NCBI GenBank assembly: GCA_945869855.1 | Contig: CAMBQC010000006.1 | Span: 1-41,785 of the forward strand | From: Prosthecobacter debontii | Lineage (GTDB): Bacteria; Verrucomicrobiota; Verrucomicrobiia; Verrucomicrobiales; Akkermansiaceae | DNA: 41,785 nucleotides | Direction of reading: 5' to 3' | Notes under the pieces: generated by a model | Databases searched by the model: none | Told to the model about the DNA's origin: nothing | The model's input: the letters and a program-made list of their open reading frames with translations, nothing else | Made by a program: the position numbers and the translations under genes | Part shown: one piece after another, positions 34,752 to 41,785 of the stretch | Position numbering within the stretch: position 1 is the first letter of the stretch | Layout: each line of letters begins with the position of its first letter

Positions 34752-35228
34752 CTAGCCTTCCAGCAGCTGCCACTCCGAGAAAGTGGCGGCCTGGCCGATC
34801 CGTGCGCCGCTTTTGTCGGATACATTCCACACGGTCGCGTTGCGGATCATAAAACGTCTCCCATCCGCTGCGATGCGGATGCCCGCATAATCGTCGATGA
34901 AACCCTTTTCCGCCACACGTCGCAGCAGCTCCTCCCGCTCCGCGCGCTCGGGTGCCTCAGCCGTTTTCCGCGAGGGCATGCCCGCCAGCTTTTGCCAATC
35001 CATCGCAAAGAGTTTCTGCGCCGCAAGATTCCCATAGGTAAGCAAGGGATCATCCGCCTCGTCATGCGAGAGCAGGACGAACGGAGCCGAATACGCCATC
35101 AGCGCGGCATCCTTCGCAGGCACGATGAGATGCTTTTCAGTCAGTTCGTAATAACTCCGCAGCAGATCCGCCACATGCGCGGCGAGGAAACCGTTGCCCG
35201 TATCCGGTTTAGAAAACATCCCCGTCAC
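34752..35228 (-). CDS. MEKHLA-domain (PAS-like) protein, 158 aa
   Basis: The sequence matches the MEKHLA domain, a PAS-like fold of unknown ligand found in plants and bacteria: LLRSYYELTEKHLI, then YSAPFVLLSHDEADDPLLTYGN, AAQKLFAMDWQKLAGMPSR and GFIDDYAGIRIAADGRRFMI. It is all one domain, with no attached kinase or DNA-binding region. GTG 35228 overlaps the gspF stop (GTGA, 35225-35228), implying coupled translation; ATG 35219 is an alternative. A sensory or small-molecule-binding role is inferred from the fold. Its link to the secretion/pilus genes upstream is only positional. Confidence 0.88.
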   Translation of the reverse strand: MTGMFSKPDTGNGFLAAHVADLLRSYYELTEKHLIVPAKDAALMAYSAPFVLLSHDEADDPLLTYGNLAAQKLFAMDWQKLAGMPSRKTAEAPERAEREELLRRVAEKGFIDDYAGIRIAADGRRFMIRNATVWNVSDKSGARIGQAATFSEWQLLEG

Positions 35229-36493
35229 TTCAAATTCGAGATCGTCTGAAAGATCGCAGTGATCATCAGATACGCGAACGAACCAATCAGCAGCGCCATC
35301 ATGATCAACACCGAGGGCATGATCAACGCCATCACGCGCTTGAGATCGTTGTCCAACTCCTTGTCATATCGCTCCGCCGCGCGGCGCAGAGATTGATCGA
35401 TTTTTCCCGTCTGCTCGCCTACAGCGATGATGTCGATGAGCAGGGGCGGGAAACTTTCCGAGCGGATCATCGCCTTGGAAAACGCCCGTCCATCACCCAC
35501 CTGCGCGATGACTCCATTGAGACGCGCGCGTAGTGAAATGTTCTGCGTGGCATCACGCGAAAGCTCCAGCGCGCGCAGCAGCGGCAACCCGTTGCTGACG
35601 AGGTTCGCCATCGTTTCGAGGAACTGCACATAGAATCGCGAGGAGATCACAGCACCTATCAGCGGCATCTTGAGTTTCATCTCGTCCCACTTCGGCTTGT
35701 TCGCCTCGTTGTCCTTCCACGCCTTGAAAAATAGGAACGAGCCAACCAGCGAGAGCAGGATCACGATCCACCACGCTTTGATGAAATCCGCGAACACCAT
35801 CATCATGTTGATGGCCCATGGGATCTTTCCGCCGGGCGTGCTCTTGATCAACTCCGTTAATTGCGGAATCAGAGTGGTCACGAAAATGATACCTACGCCG
35901 ATCCCGACGAAGATCAAGAACGCAGGGTAGATCAACGCCAGGATCAAACGACTCTGCAGCTCGGCGAGCGTTTTCAGATAATGCGCCTGCCGTTTCAAAA
36001 TCGTATCCAGCGCGCCCGAGGCCTCGCCCGCCGCCGCCAGAGAGCAATACAACGGCCCGAAGCTGGGGCTGACCTTTTTCAGAGCCACCGAGAAATTTAC
36101 GCCGTCGCGGACGATATTGCGAATGCGCTGAGAAACCTCCTTCAGGCTGCCGAGCTCCTGACGGTTCTCCATCGACTTCAGCGCCGGCTCCAGCTGCAAG
36201 CCCGCGCCCAACATATCGGAAAGTTCCTCGGTGAAAAGAATCACCTCCGCCCGCTTGAGCTTCAACTCGCCGGACGTGGACACCTCTTCTTTCTCGCCGG
36301 TCTTCTCCTTCCGCCGCAACGGCGCCGCCGATTTTTTCTTTGCCGGAATCGCCTTCGCGGATTCCTTCACATTCACCGGCCGCAACCCGCGCTTGTCTAG
36401 AGTCCGCAACGCCTCGGGACGATCCGCCGCCTCGATCTCACCCGTCGCGACGGTGCCGTTCGTGGATAGCGCTTTGTAGGAGAAGAGGGGCAT
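35225..36493 (-). CDS. gspF: GspF/PilC family inner-membrane platform protein (type II secretion or type IV pilus)
   Basis: A 422-aa polytopic protein with the two repeated GspF domains. The first follows a linker rich in Lys (about 45-75) and contains FTEELSDMLGAGLQLEPALK and LAAAGEASGALDTILKRQA. The second contains FLETMANLVSNGLPLLRALE and IIAVGEQTGKIDQSLRRAAE. Membrane helices lie near 185-215, 240-260 and 390-415 (LIMPSVLIMMALLIGSFAY). The N-terminal module (MPLFSYKALSTNGTVATGEI) is the ASP/PilC-type cytoplasmic domain. The protein is the membrane platform that the GspE ATPase drives for pseudopilin or pilin assembly. The gspE gene is upstream on the same strand, separated by two small genes. 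Whether the system is T2SS or T4P cannot be told from this pair. Confidence 0.94.
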   Translation of the reverse strand: MPLFSYKALSTNGTVATGEIEAADRPEALRTLDKRGLRPVNVKESAKAIPAKKKSAAPLRRKEKTGEKEEVSTSGELKLKRAEVILFTEELSDMLGAGLQLEPALKSMENRQELGSLKEVSQRIRNIVRDGVNFSVALKKVSPSFGPLYCSLAAAGEASGALDTILKRQAHYLKTLAELQSRLILALIYPAFLIFVGIGVGIIFVTTLIPQLTELIKSTPGGKIPWAINMMMVFADFIKAWWIVILLSLVGSFLFFKAWKDNEANKPKWDEMKLKMPLIGAVISSRFYVQFLETMANLVSNGLPLLRALELSRDATQNISLRARLNGVIAQVGDGRAFSKAMIRSESFPPLLIDIIAVGEQTGKIDQSLRRAAERYDKELDNDLKRVMALIMPSVLIMMALLIGSFAYLMITAIFQTISNLK

Positions 36494-36511
36494 GGGAACG
36501 CGAAATTTGGA

Positions 36512-36730
36512 TCAAACCGCTACCTGCTCGATCTCAAAAGGCAGGCCTTTGAGATTCAGTTTCCCCAAGCTGAGATGCTTGGACGCTTGATCAATGTCGA
36601 TGCCCACCGGGCGGCCATTCGCGTCGGTGTCCAAAACGATACCCTCGGAAATTTCTAAGGAATCGGTTCCCACCCCATCGGCAAGGTCGATGTAGAGGCT
36701 ATCGGTTTCGGGGAAATATTCGATTTTCAT
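36512..36730 (-). CDS. DUF2283 protein (72 aa)
   Basis: MKIEYFPETDSLYIDLADG opens a typical DUF2283 protein, followed by SLEISEGIVLDTDANGRPVGIDIDQAS. The family consists of small single-domain proteins that often sit beside a second small gene of the DUF4258/toxin-like sort, and is suspected to be the antitoxin-side partner. Here ATG 36730 overlaps the stop of the 80-aa gene by 4 nt (ATGA), so the two are coupled. The pair lies inside a secretion/pilus gene set. Confidence 0.88.
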   Translation of the reverse strand: MKIEYFPETDSLYIDLADGVGTDSLEISEGIVLDTDANGRPVGIDIDQASKHLSLGKLNLKGLPFEIEQVAV

Positions 36731-36969
36731 GGCTTGAATCTTCGGTCTGGAAACGCGTTGTGGATCGTAATCTCGTCGGAGAGCGTGATCACCCGGAGGA
36801 ATCGTCCATCCAGTTCAGGGACTTTACCCCAAAACCTTACCCGCTCACCATCTTCTTGCACTTCTTTTCGTATTGGGTTCATTAGGTCTCGGACACAGAG
36901 ATCCTTGGTCAAATAAGGGCGTTTCGTCAGCACCTTGGTTTGGAAATAGTTTGTAAACGAGATGTCCAC
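36727..36969 (-). CDS. Small partner of DUF2283, possible toxin-like protein (80 aa)
   Basis: An 80-aa protein with ISFTNYFQTKVLTKRPYLTK, VRFWGKVPELDGRFLRVITL and a conserved-looking end IHNAFPDRRFKP. It resembles small proteins of the DUF4258 kind encoded beside DUF2283, but I cannot assign it to a named family with certainty. The 4-nt overlap with the DUF2283 gene and the matched sizes fit a toxin-antitoxin or similar two-gene cassette. No nuclease residues can be identified by eye. It begins 12 bp after the gspE stop. Confidence 0.75.
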   Translation of the reverse strand: MDISFTNYFQTKVLTKRPYLTKDLCVRDLMNPIRKEVQEDGERVRFWGKVPELDGRFLRVITLSDEITIHNAFPDRRFKP

Positions 36970-36981
36970 GGGTGCCGCTTT

Positions 36982-38697
36982 CTAATCCGCCCCGCCAATA
37001 TCCGAAGACGTGACGGAGATGACCTCTTCGATCGTGGTTTCGCCCTGCATGACCTTGTGCCAGCCGTAGGTGCGCATGGGGACGTAGCCGTCGCGGAGTG
37101 CCTGGGCTTTCATCTCGGCCTGCGGGCGGGAGTGGGCGACGAGTTCCTGCATGGCCTGCGTGAGGAGCACGACCTCATAGATCGCGAGTCGTCCGGAAAA
37201 GCCGGTCATGCGGCAGCGGTCGCAGCCCTTCGGCGAGTAGATCTGGCCGTGAATGTCGCGCGGGATCTCGAGGTCGATGATGTCCTGGGTGGAGATTTCG
37301 CGCGGCACCTTGCAATGCGGGCAGAGGCGGCGGACGAGGCGCTGGGCGAGGAAGGCGCGCACGGCGGCGGAGACGAGGAACGGCTCCACGCCCATATCCA
37401 CGAGACGCGAGATGCCGCCCATGGCATCATTCGTATGGAGCGTGGAAAATACTAGATGTCCCGTAAGTGAGGCGCGGATCGCGATCTCGGCGGTCTCAAG
37501 GTCGCGGATCTCCCCGATCATCACGATGTTCGGGTCCGCGCGGAGGATGGAGCGCAGCGCCGTCGCGAAGGTCAGGCCGATCTCCGATTTCACCGCGATC
37601 TGCATCACCCCGGTGAGCTTGTTTTCCACCGGATCCTCGACCGTGACGATGCGCTTCTCCGGGCTGTTCACCTCGCTTAAGAATGAATAAAGACTCGTCG
37701 ATTTTCCCGAACCGGTCGGGCCGGTGATCAGGACGATGCCGTTGGGAAGGTGCAGCAATGCCTCGATTTTTTTCCGCACGAAAGGCTCCATCGCGAGCTT
37801 CGCAAGGTTGAATTTCTCTTGGTTGAGGAGACGCAGCGAAACGCTCTCGCCTTCTACGGTAGGCACCGTAGCGACGCGGACGTCGATGGTCGCGCCCTCG
37901 AATTGGAGGTTGATCCGGCCGTCCTGCGGCACGCGTCGCTCCGCGATGTCGAGACGCGCCATGATCTTGAGACGCGCAATCACCGAGCTTTGCAGCGCCT
38001 TGATGTTTTCCGGCACGGCGATTTCCAGAAGCCGCCCGTCGATGCGGTAACGGATCCGAAGATTGTTCGCGAGTGGTTCCACATGGATATCTGTAGCGCG
38101 CTGGTCGAGCGCCTCGCGGATGATCTGGTTCACGAATTTCACCACGCTCGCCTCCTCATCCTCGTCGGCGTCGATCACGTTCGCCTCGTCCTCGGAATCG
38201 GAAAGTTGGTCGTAGTCGAGATCGCGGCCTTCCAAGATCTGCTCGAAGGTATCCGCGCCCACCCCGTAAAGCCGGCGCAGCGCCTCGTGGATCCGTTTCC
38301 GCGAAGCCATGCACCACTCGAAGGGAATCGAAAGCTCCTGTGCCGCCGCTTGATGCGCGATGAGGTTGAAGGGATCGAAGGTGGCCAGCAGAAGCTTCCG
38401 TTCAGCACCCTCGCCCTCGATGGCCACGGGCAAAAGCCGATGCCGCAGCGCGATACGCGGCCCGCAGGCTTCGCGGAGAGGCAGGGTGTTTTCATCCGTC
38501 GGGATGTTCGCCAGCCATGGCAGATCGAGGTCGTGGGCGAGTTCGCGGAGATAGCTTTCCTCATCCACCACGGCGGCATCCAGAAGATCGTCGATAGGAG
38601 AGCGCTGGAGTTGGGCGGCCTCCTTGAGAAGCTCGCCGACTGCTGGCAGGTTTTCACATCCGCTTCTGCGGGCTGGTTCGAGTAAAAGTTGGGACAT
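36982..38697 (-). CDS. gspE: GspE/PilB family secretion/pilus assembly ATPase
   Basis: A 571-aa hexameric ATPase powering type II secretion or type IV pilus extension from the cytoplasmic side. The N-terminal GspE_N domain (about 30-150; PIDDLLDAAVVDEESYLREL) is followed by an acidic linker (SDSEDEANVIDADEDEE) and the catalytic core. Walker A GPTGSGKST is at 326-334, the Asp box at TVEDPVE, Walker B at IVMIGEIRD (391-399) and the His box at HLVFSTLHTND. Cys459, 462, 492 and 495 (CPHCK, CDRCR) form the zinc-binding tetracysteine site. The start is set at ATG 38697 (MSQLLLEPAR). The frame is open a further 56 codons upstream, but those run through the argD promoter region and do not match the family. 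It is divergent from argD across 127 bp. Confidence 0.94.
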   Translation of the reverse strand: MSQLLLEPARRSGCENLPAVGELLKEAAQLQRSPIDDLLDAAVVDEESYLRELAHDLDLPWLANIPTDENTLPLREACGPRIALRHRLLPVAIEGEGAERKLLLATFDPFNLIAHQAAAQELSIPFEWCMASRKRIHEALRRLYGVGADTFEQILEGRDLDYDQLSDSEDEANVIDADEDEEASVVKFVNQIIREALDQRATDIHVEPLANNLRIRYRIDGRLLEIAVPENIKALQSSVIARLKIMARLDIAERRVPQDGRINLQFEGATIDVRVATVPTVEGESVSLRLLNQEKFNLAKLAMEPFVRKKIEALLHLPNGIVLITGPTGSGKSTSLYSFLSEVNSPEKRIVTVEDPVENKLTGVMQIAVKSEIGLTFATALRSILRADPNIVMIGEIRDLETAEIAIRASLTGHLVFSTLHTNDAMGGISRLVDMGVEPFLVSAAVRAFLAQRLVRRLCPHCKVPREISTQDIIDLEIPRDIHGQIYSPKGCDRCRMTGFSGRLAIYEVVLLTQAMQELVAHSRPQAEMKAQALRDGYVPMRTYGWHKVMQGETTIEEVISVTSSDIGGAD

Positions 38698-38794
38698 CCG
38701 TTCGGGCGCAGTATTATCTAAATGCCCGCTGCTGGCAACCTTGTCGGTGAAAAGGCTGTAGCCGCGAAAGTGGTTTGCTTTTTCCCGCAAGGCG

Positions 38795-38800
38795 TATACT
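38795..38800 (+). promoter_or_regulatory. Candidate -10 box TATACT of the argD promoter
   Basis: TATACT lies 24 bp before the argD ATG, in the argD-gspE divergent spacer. No good -35 hexamer is seen at 16-18 bp (GGTTTG at 17 bp is weak), so this is a guess from the -10 box alone. Confidence 0.35.
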
Positions 38801-38824
38801 CTCCGCCCCTTTCCGTCCGAAGAA

Positions 38825-40075
38825 ATGACCACCACCGAGAGATTCAACGAACACGTCCTGGGCACCTACGGGCGCTTTCCGCTAACCCTTGTCGAGGGGC
38901 AGGGGACACGTGTGCGCGATGACGCGGGACGCGGATACCTGGATTTCTGCATGGGCATCGCCGTGTGCTCGCTGGGGCATTGCCATCCGCGCATCGTCGC
39001 CGCAATCCGCGAACAAGCCGGCAAGTTGATCCACGTCTCAAATCTGTATTACACTGAGAATCAAGGACTTCTGGCAGAGGAAATGAACCTTCACCACATC
39101 GGCTTACCAGGAAAAATCTTCTTTTCAAACTCCGGTGCCGAAGCAAATGACGGCCTGATCAAGTCCGCCCGCCGCTACGGCCACCTGAAACCACAAGCGG
39201 ACGGCAAGCCGCGCTTCGAGGTCGTCACGTTCCAGCAATCCTTCCACGGACGCACGCTCGGAAGCATGGCCGCGACCGGACAGGCAAAGATTCAACAAGG
39301 CTTCGATCCCATGCTGCCGGGCTTCCGTTACCTGCCTTACAACGACATCGCATCGCTGGAAAACGCGGTGCGCGATGAAACGGTGGGCTTTCTCCTCGAA
39401 CCCGTGCAGGCCGAGGGCGGGGTGCATGTCGCCTCGGCGGAGTTTCTCCGCGCGCTCGATGCCCTGCGGAAAAAACATGACCTGCTGCTGATGTTCGATG
39501 AAGTCCAGGCAGGCTTCGGCCGCTGCGGCGAGGCGATGGCTTGGAGGGCGATCGCACCAGAAATCGAGCCAGATGGTATTTCCTGGGCAAAAGGCATGGG
39601 CGGCGGGGTGCCGATCGGCTCGTTCTGGCTCAGCGATCGCGCCGTCGATGCCAAAGGCACGAAACTTTCCTCGCTGATGGGGCCGGGTTCCCATGGCTCC
39701 ACCTACGGGGGAAATCCACTGGTCTGCGCCACCGCGCTGGAGACCTTGAGGGAAATCCGCGAGAAGGATCTCGCCGCAAACGCCATCTACCAAGGGAATC
39801 GCATCCGCGAAACCGTAGCCAGCTGGAAACTCCCTCTGGTCACAGAAGTCCGTGGTCTGGGGCTGCTGCTGGGCATCGGCCTGAAACCAGACCGGATTCC
39901 GCTTGTGGAAGGGGAAACGGCGGCGCTAAAAATCGTTAAGTCGTTGATTACCAAAGGCTTGCTCACAGTTCCTGCTGGCCCGGAGACGATCCGGTTGCTG
40001 CCTCCGTTGAATGTCTCGGACGCAGAAATCGATGAGGCGCTCGCCATCCTGAAGGACACGCTGTCCGAATACTGA
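38825..40075 (+). CDS. argD: Acetylornithine aminotransferase ArgD
   Basis: A PLP-dependent class III aminotransferase converting N-acetylglutamate semialdehyde to N-acetylornithine (or the reverse) in arginine synthesis. Visible are the substrate/PLP segments SNSGAEANDGLIKSARRYG (101-119) and FHGRTLGSMAATGQ, D225 in LLMFDEVQAGFGR, and the PLP lysine K256 in SWAKGMGGGVPIG. The 416-aa length is slightly above the usual 390-400. Related ornithine, succinylornithine or GABA aminotransferases share these motifs. The adjacent argF, 9 nt after its stop, supports the arginine role. ATG 38825 has only GAAGAA upstream. Confidence 0.95.
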   Translation: MTTTERFNEHVLGTYGRFPLTLVEGQGTRVRDDAGRGYLDFCMGIAVCSLGHCHPRIVAAIREQAGKLIHVSNLYYTENQGLLAEEMNLHHIGLPGKIFFSNSGAEANDGLIKSARRYGHLKPQADGKPRFEVVTFQQSFHGRTLGSMAATGQAKIQQGFDPMLPGFRYLPYNDIASLENAVRDETVGFLLEPVQAEGGVHVASAEFLRALDALRKKHDLLLMFDEVQAGFGRCGEAMAWRAIAPEIEPDGISWAKGMGGGVPIGSFWLSDRAVDAKGTKLSSLMGPGSHGSTYGGNPLVCATALETLREIREKDLAANAIYQGNRIRETVASWKLPLVTEVRGLGLLLGIGLKPDRIPLVEGETAALKIVKSLITKGLLTVPAGPETIRLLPPLNVSDAEIDEALAILKDTLSEY

Positions 40076-40084
40076 ATTACGAAG

Positions 40085-40984
40085 ATGAAACATTTGCTAT
40101 CCATCGAGGAACTGTCCGCGGACGAAATCACCAACCTCATCGACGATGCGATGAGGCTGAAAGCATGGCGCGGCCGGGACACCGATCAGCCGCTCGCCGG
40201 GCAAACATGGGCGATGATTTTCGCCAAATCCTCCACACGCACGCGGGTTTCCTTCGAGGTCGGCGTCCGGGAACTAGGCGGGTTTCCGATGTTCCTCTCT
40301 TCCAATGACATCCAGCTCGGCCGGGGAGAACCCATCAAGGACACCGCCCGCGTGCTTGGCCGGATGGTGCACGGGGTGATCATCCGCACCTTCGCTCAGC
40401 AGGATGTGGTCGATTTCGCCACTTATTCGAAACTCCCGGTGATCAACGCACTCACCGACGACGAGCATCCGTGCCAGATCCTAGCCGACCTCCTGACTGT
40501 CCGCGAGAAGCTGGGCGGCTGGGAGGGGCGGAAATTCGCGTTCGTCGGCGATGGTTTCTCGAACATGACCCGCTCCTGGATGTGGGCCGCGAAATGGCTG
40601 GGTTTCGAACTCAAGGTCGCTTCTCCGAAAGGCTGCCAGCCGCCCGCCGATTTCTTGAAACAACTGGACTGCGATCTCGTCACCGTCTGCGAAGACCCGT
40701 GTGAAGCGGTCGAGGGCGCGGATGTCATCAACACCGACGTGTGGCTATCCATGGGGCAGGAGGGGCAGAAGCAGAAAGAGGCGGAGTTCAAGGGCTTCGA
40801 ACTGAATTCCGAGCTGCTTTCCGGCGCGGCCAAAGGTCACATCGTCCTCCACTGCCTGCCCGCCTATCGCGGCAAGGAAATTAGCGAAGAACTACTCGAA
40901 AAACACGCCGATACCATTTTCCAGCAGGCAGAGAACAGGCTCCATGCCCAGAAAGCGATACTGGTCGAGCTTACGCGGGCGTGA
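40085..40984 (+). CDS. argF: Ornithine carbamoyltransferase ArgF
   Basis: Transfers the carbamoyl group from carbamoyl phosphate to ornithine, giving citrulline, in the cytoplasm. The carbamoyl-phosphate loop S50-T-R-T-R54, FEVGVRELGG, H128-P-C-Q131 and the C-terminal HCLPAYRGKEI are all present. The last is the ornithine-binding HCLP motif that separates OTCase from aspartate carbamoyltransferase. DVWLSMGQE replaces the common DVWxSMG(Q/E)E wording without loss. The 299-aa length is standard. It follows argD by 9 nt and precedes cdd by 12 nt, so argD-argF-cdd form one unit. ATG 40085 is preceded by ACGAAG. Confidence 0.96.
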   Translation: MKHLLSIEELSADEITNLIDDAMRLKAWRGRDTDQPLAGQTWAMIFAKSSTRTRVSFEVGVRELGGFPMFLSSNDIQLGRGEPIKDTARVLGRMVHGVIIRTFAQQDVVDFATYSKLPVINALTDDEHPCQILADLLTVREKLGGWEGRKFAFVGDGFSNMTRSWMWAAKWLGFELKVASPKGCQPPADFLKQLDCDLVTVCEDPCEAVEGADVINTDVWLSMGQEGQKQKEAEFKGFELNSELLSGAAKGHIVLHCLPAYRGKEISEELLEKHADTIFQQAENRLHAQKAILVELTRA

Positions 40985-40996
40985 TAGAAAACATCC

Positions 40997-41389
40997 ATGA
41001 CAACGGATGACGAACTGATCGCGACGGCATGGGAAGTCAGGGAAAACGCCTACGCGCCCTACTCGAACTTTCACGTGGGGGCGGCTTTGCTGGCGGGCGA
41101 CGGGAAGATTTTCCCCGGCTGCAATGTGGAAAATATTTCCTACGGACTGACAAATTGCGCGGAGCGAGTGGCCATCGGCGCGGCGATTGCGGCAGGCGCG
41201 CGTAGCTTCGAAAAGGTCGTTGTAGTCGCGGACACGGCACAGCCCATCTCACCCTGTGGGGCTTGCCGGCAGGTGTTGGCGGAGTTCGGCGTGAAAACCG
41301 TGATCCTCGCGAACCGGATGGAGCGGGTGGAGTTTTCCCTAGAGGAACTGCTCCCAAGAGCCAGCACGGGCATCTTGGATCGCCCGTAA
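40997..41389 (+). CDS. cdd: Cytidine deaminase Cdd (homotetrameric type), 130 aa
   Basis: Hydrolytic deamination of cytidine/deoxycytidine to uridine/deoxyuridine in pyrimidine salvage. The zinc site is C54-A-E56 (NCAERVA, Glu56 as proton shuttle) with C87 and C90 in PCGACRQ. The N-terminal segment AYAPYSNFHVGAAL is typical, with NVENISYG for substrate binding. The 130-aa length is that of the tetrameric form. Its stop overlaps the first bases of the 20-bp palindrome at 41388-41407. Confidence 0.95.
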   Translation: MTTDDELIATAWEVRENAYAPYSNFHVGAALLAGDGKIFPGCNVENISYGLTNCAERVAIGAAIAAGARSFEKVVVVADTAQPISPCGACRQVLAEFGVKTVILANRMERVEFSLEELLPRASTGILDRP

Positions 41390-41407
41390 AGTTCCACGTG
41401 GAACTTT
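41388..41407. promoter_or_regulatory. parS: parS-like palindrome (putative ParB binding site)
   Basis: AAAGTTCCACGTGGAACTTT is a perfect 20-bp palindrome. Its central 16 bp (41390-41405) match the parS consensus TGTTTCACGTGAAACA at 12 of 16 positions; GTTCCACGTGGAAC fits known variants with C/G at the inner position, and the outermost pair is A/T rather than T/A. It lies 60 bp upstream of mnmG (gidA), a gene commonly found next to rsmG-parA-parB. An alternative reading is a weak terminator of cdd (8-bp stem, ACGT loop, TTCT tail), but the GC-poor stem and the perfect symmetry favour protein binding. Confidence 0.68.
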
Positions 41408-41467
41408 TCTAGTGTCCTAGTCGGTGATTGCGCCCGCTAAAAGCCGTGATAGTCTCGCGCCCCGCGA

Positions 41468-41785
41468 ATGTTCTGCTATCCCACCCCATATGAAGTAATC
41501 GTAATCGGCGCCGGCCATGCCGGGGTCGAGGCCGCGCTGGCCGCCGCCCGGCTTGGCGCTCGCGTCGCTGTGCTGACCCAGAATCTCGACACGATCGGCC
41601 AGATGTCCTGCAACCCCGCCATCGGTGGTCTCGCGAAAGGTCACATGGTGCGTGAAATCGACGCTCTCGGCGGCGCGATGGGAATCAACACCGACGCCAC
41701 CGGCATCCAATGGCGGATGCTGAATGCCTCGAAAGGCCCCTCGGTCCGCGCTCCCCGCACCCAGTGCGATAAGAAGGCCTACCAG
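41468..41785 (+). CDS. mnmG: tRNA uridine-5-carboxymethylaminomethyl modification enzyme MnmG (5' part)
   Basis: 106 codons are visible, running off the right edge. [20 protein letters not shown] starts the FAD-binding Rossmann fold ([17 protein letters not shown]). It is followed by the MnmG-specific block [20 protein letters not shown], then [28 protein letters not shown] and CDKKAYQ. With MnmE the enzyme makes cmnm5U34 in wobble positions of several tRNAs. ATG 41468 gives the expected N-terminus; there is no Shine-Dalgarno sequence. The 78-bp upstream spacer holds the parS-like palindrome. Confidence 0.96.
   Translation, partial: MFCYPTPYEVIVIGAGHAGVEAALAAARLGARVAVLTQNLDTIGQMSCNPAIGGLAKGHMVREIDALGGAMGINTDATGIQWRMLNASKGPSVRAPRTQCDKKAYQ

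Noticed and set aside
38698-38865. N-terminal extension of GspE by 56 codons
   Set aside because: It overlaps the argD start and divergent promoter region and does not match the GspE N-terminal domain.
41388-41410. Palindrome after cdd read as a rho-independent terminator
   Set aside because: The stem is GC-poor with only a short T-run, and its exact symmetry and core fit parS better. A secondary terminator role cannot be excluded.

Overview
The window reads as a chromosomal stretch of a GC-rich, Gram-negative bacterium of the phylum Verrucomicrobiota, most likely Verrucomicrobiales (inference). Grounds: lpxA; a Tat-exported DUF1552 protein, a formylglycine sulfatase and PhoD-like phosphatase of the kinds common in that phylum; a remnant of a DPE2-like 4-alpha-glucanotransferase; giant secreted TPR/beta-sandwich proteins; and intergenic CACGAAAGG-type 9-nt periodic repeats. 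Most genes have no clear Shine-Dalgarno sequence. No rRNA, tRNA, CRISPR array or intact insertion sequence was seen.

Left half (1-22976, all minus strand). Read in transcription order: an MsbA-like ABC exporter, a lipoprotein-like L,D-transpeptidase (YafK type), a polytopic membrane protein of unknown function, a secreted TPR protein (578 aa), a secreted TPR-beta-TPR protein (764 aa), and two tandem giant paralogues (2570 aa, and more than 2035 aa running off the left edge) that overlap by 4 nt. The last three proteins share one short signature (TALG...P.D..LQ..G.D......Y) and the layout of helical repeats flanking beta modules. This is the best candidate here for an undescribed cell-envelope system. 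Two spacers inside the cluster hold repeats: two copies of a 9-nt-period element, each just upstream of a gene start, and a 167-bp element with 24-bp terminal inverted repeats.

Middle (23069-34742). A divergent plus-strand unit encodes a PhoD-like phosphatase, an iduronate-2-sulfatase-like sulfatase and a TauE/SafE transporter. It converges on a minus-strand M50 site-2-type protease. A 459-bp spacer holds the C-terminal remnant of malQ. Then come lpxA (minus) and, on the plus strand, a zinc-ribbon/HEAT membrane protein, citrate synthase, a small lipoprotein, the orphan DUF1552 protein and a fatty acid desaturase that ends at a strong GNRA-loop terminator.

Right part (34752-41785). A minus-strand secretion/pilus pair (GspE/PilB and GspF/PilC) is interrupted by a two-gene DUF2283 module that looks like a toxin-antitoxin cassette, and is followed by a translationally coupled MEKHLA-domain protein. 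Divergent from gspE is argD-argF-cdd. Next come a perfect 20-bp palindrome closely resembling the ParB-binding site parS, and the 5' part of mnmG (gidA). In many bacteria mnmG is followed by rsmG-parA-parB near the replication origin, so the right edge probably approaches the chromosome partition/origin region.
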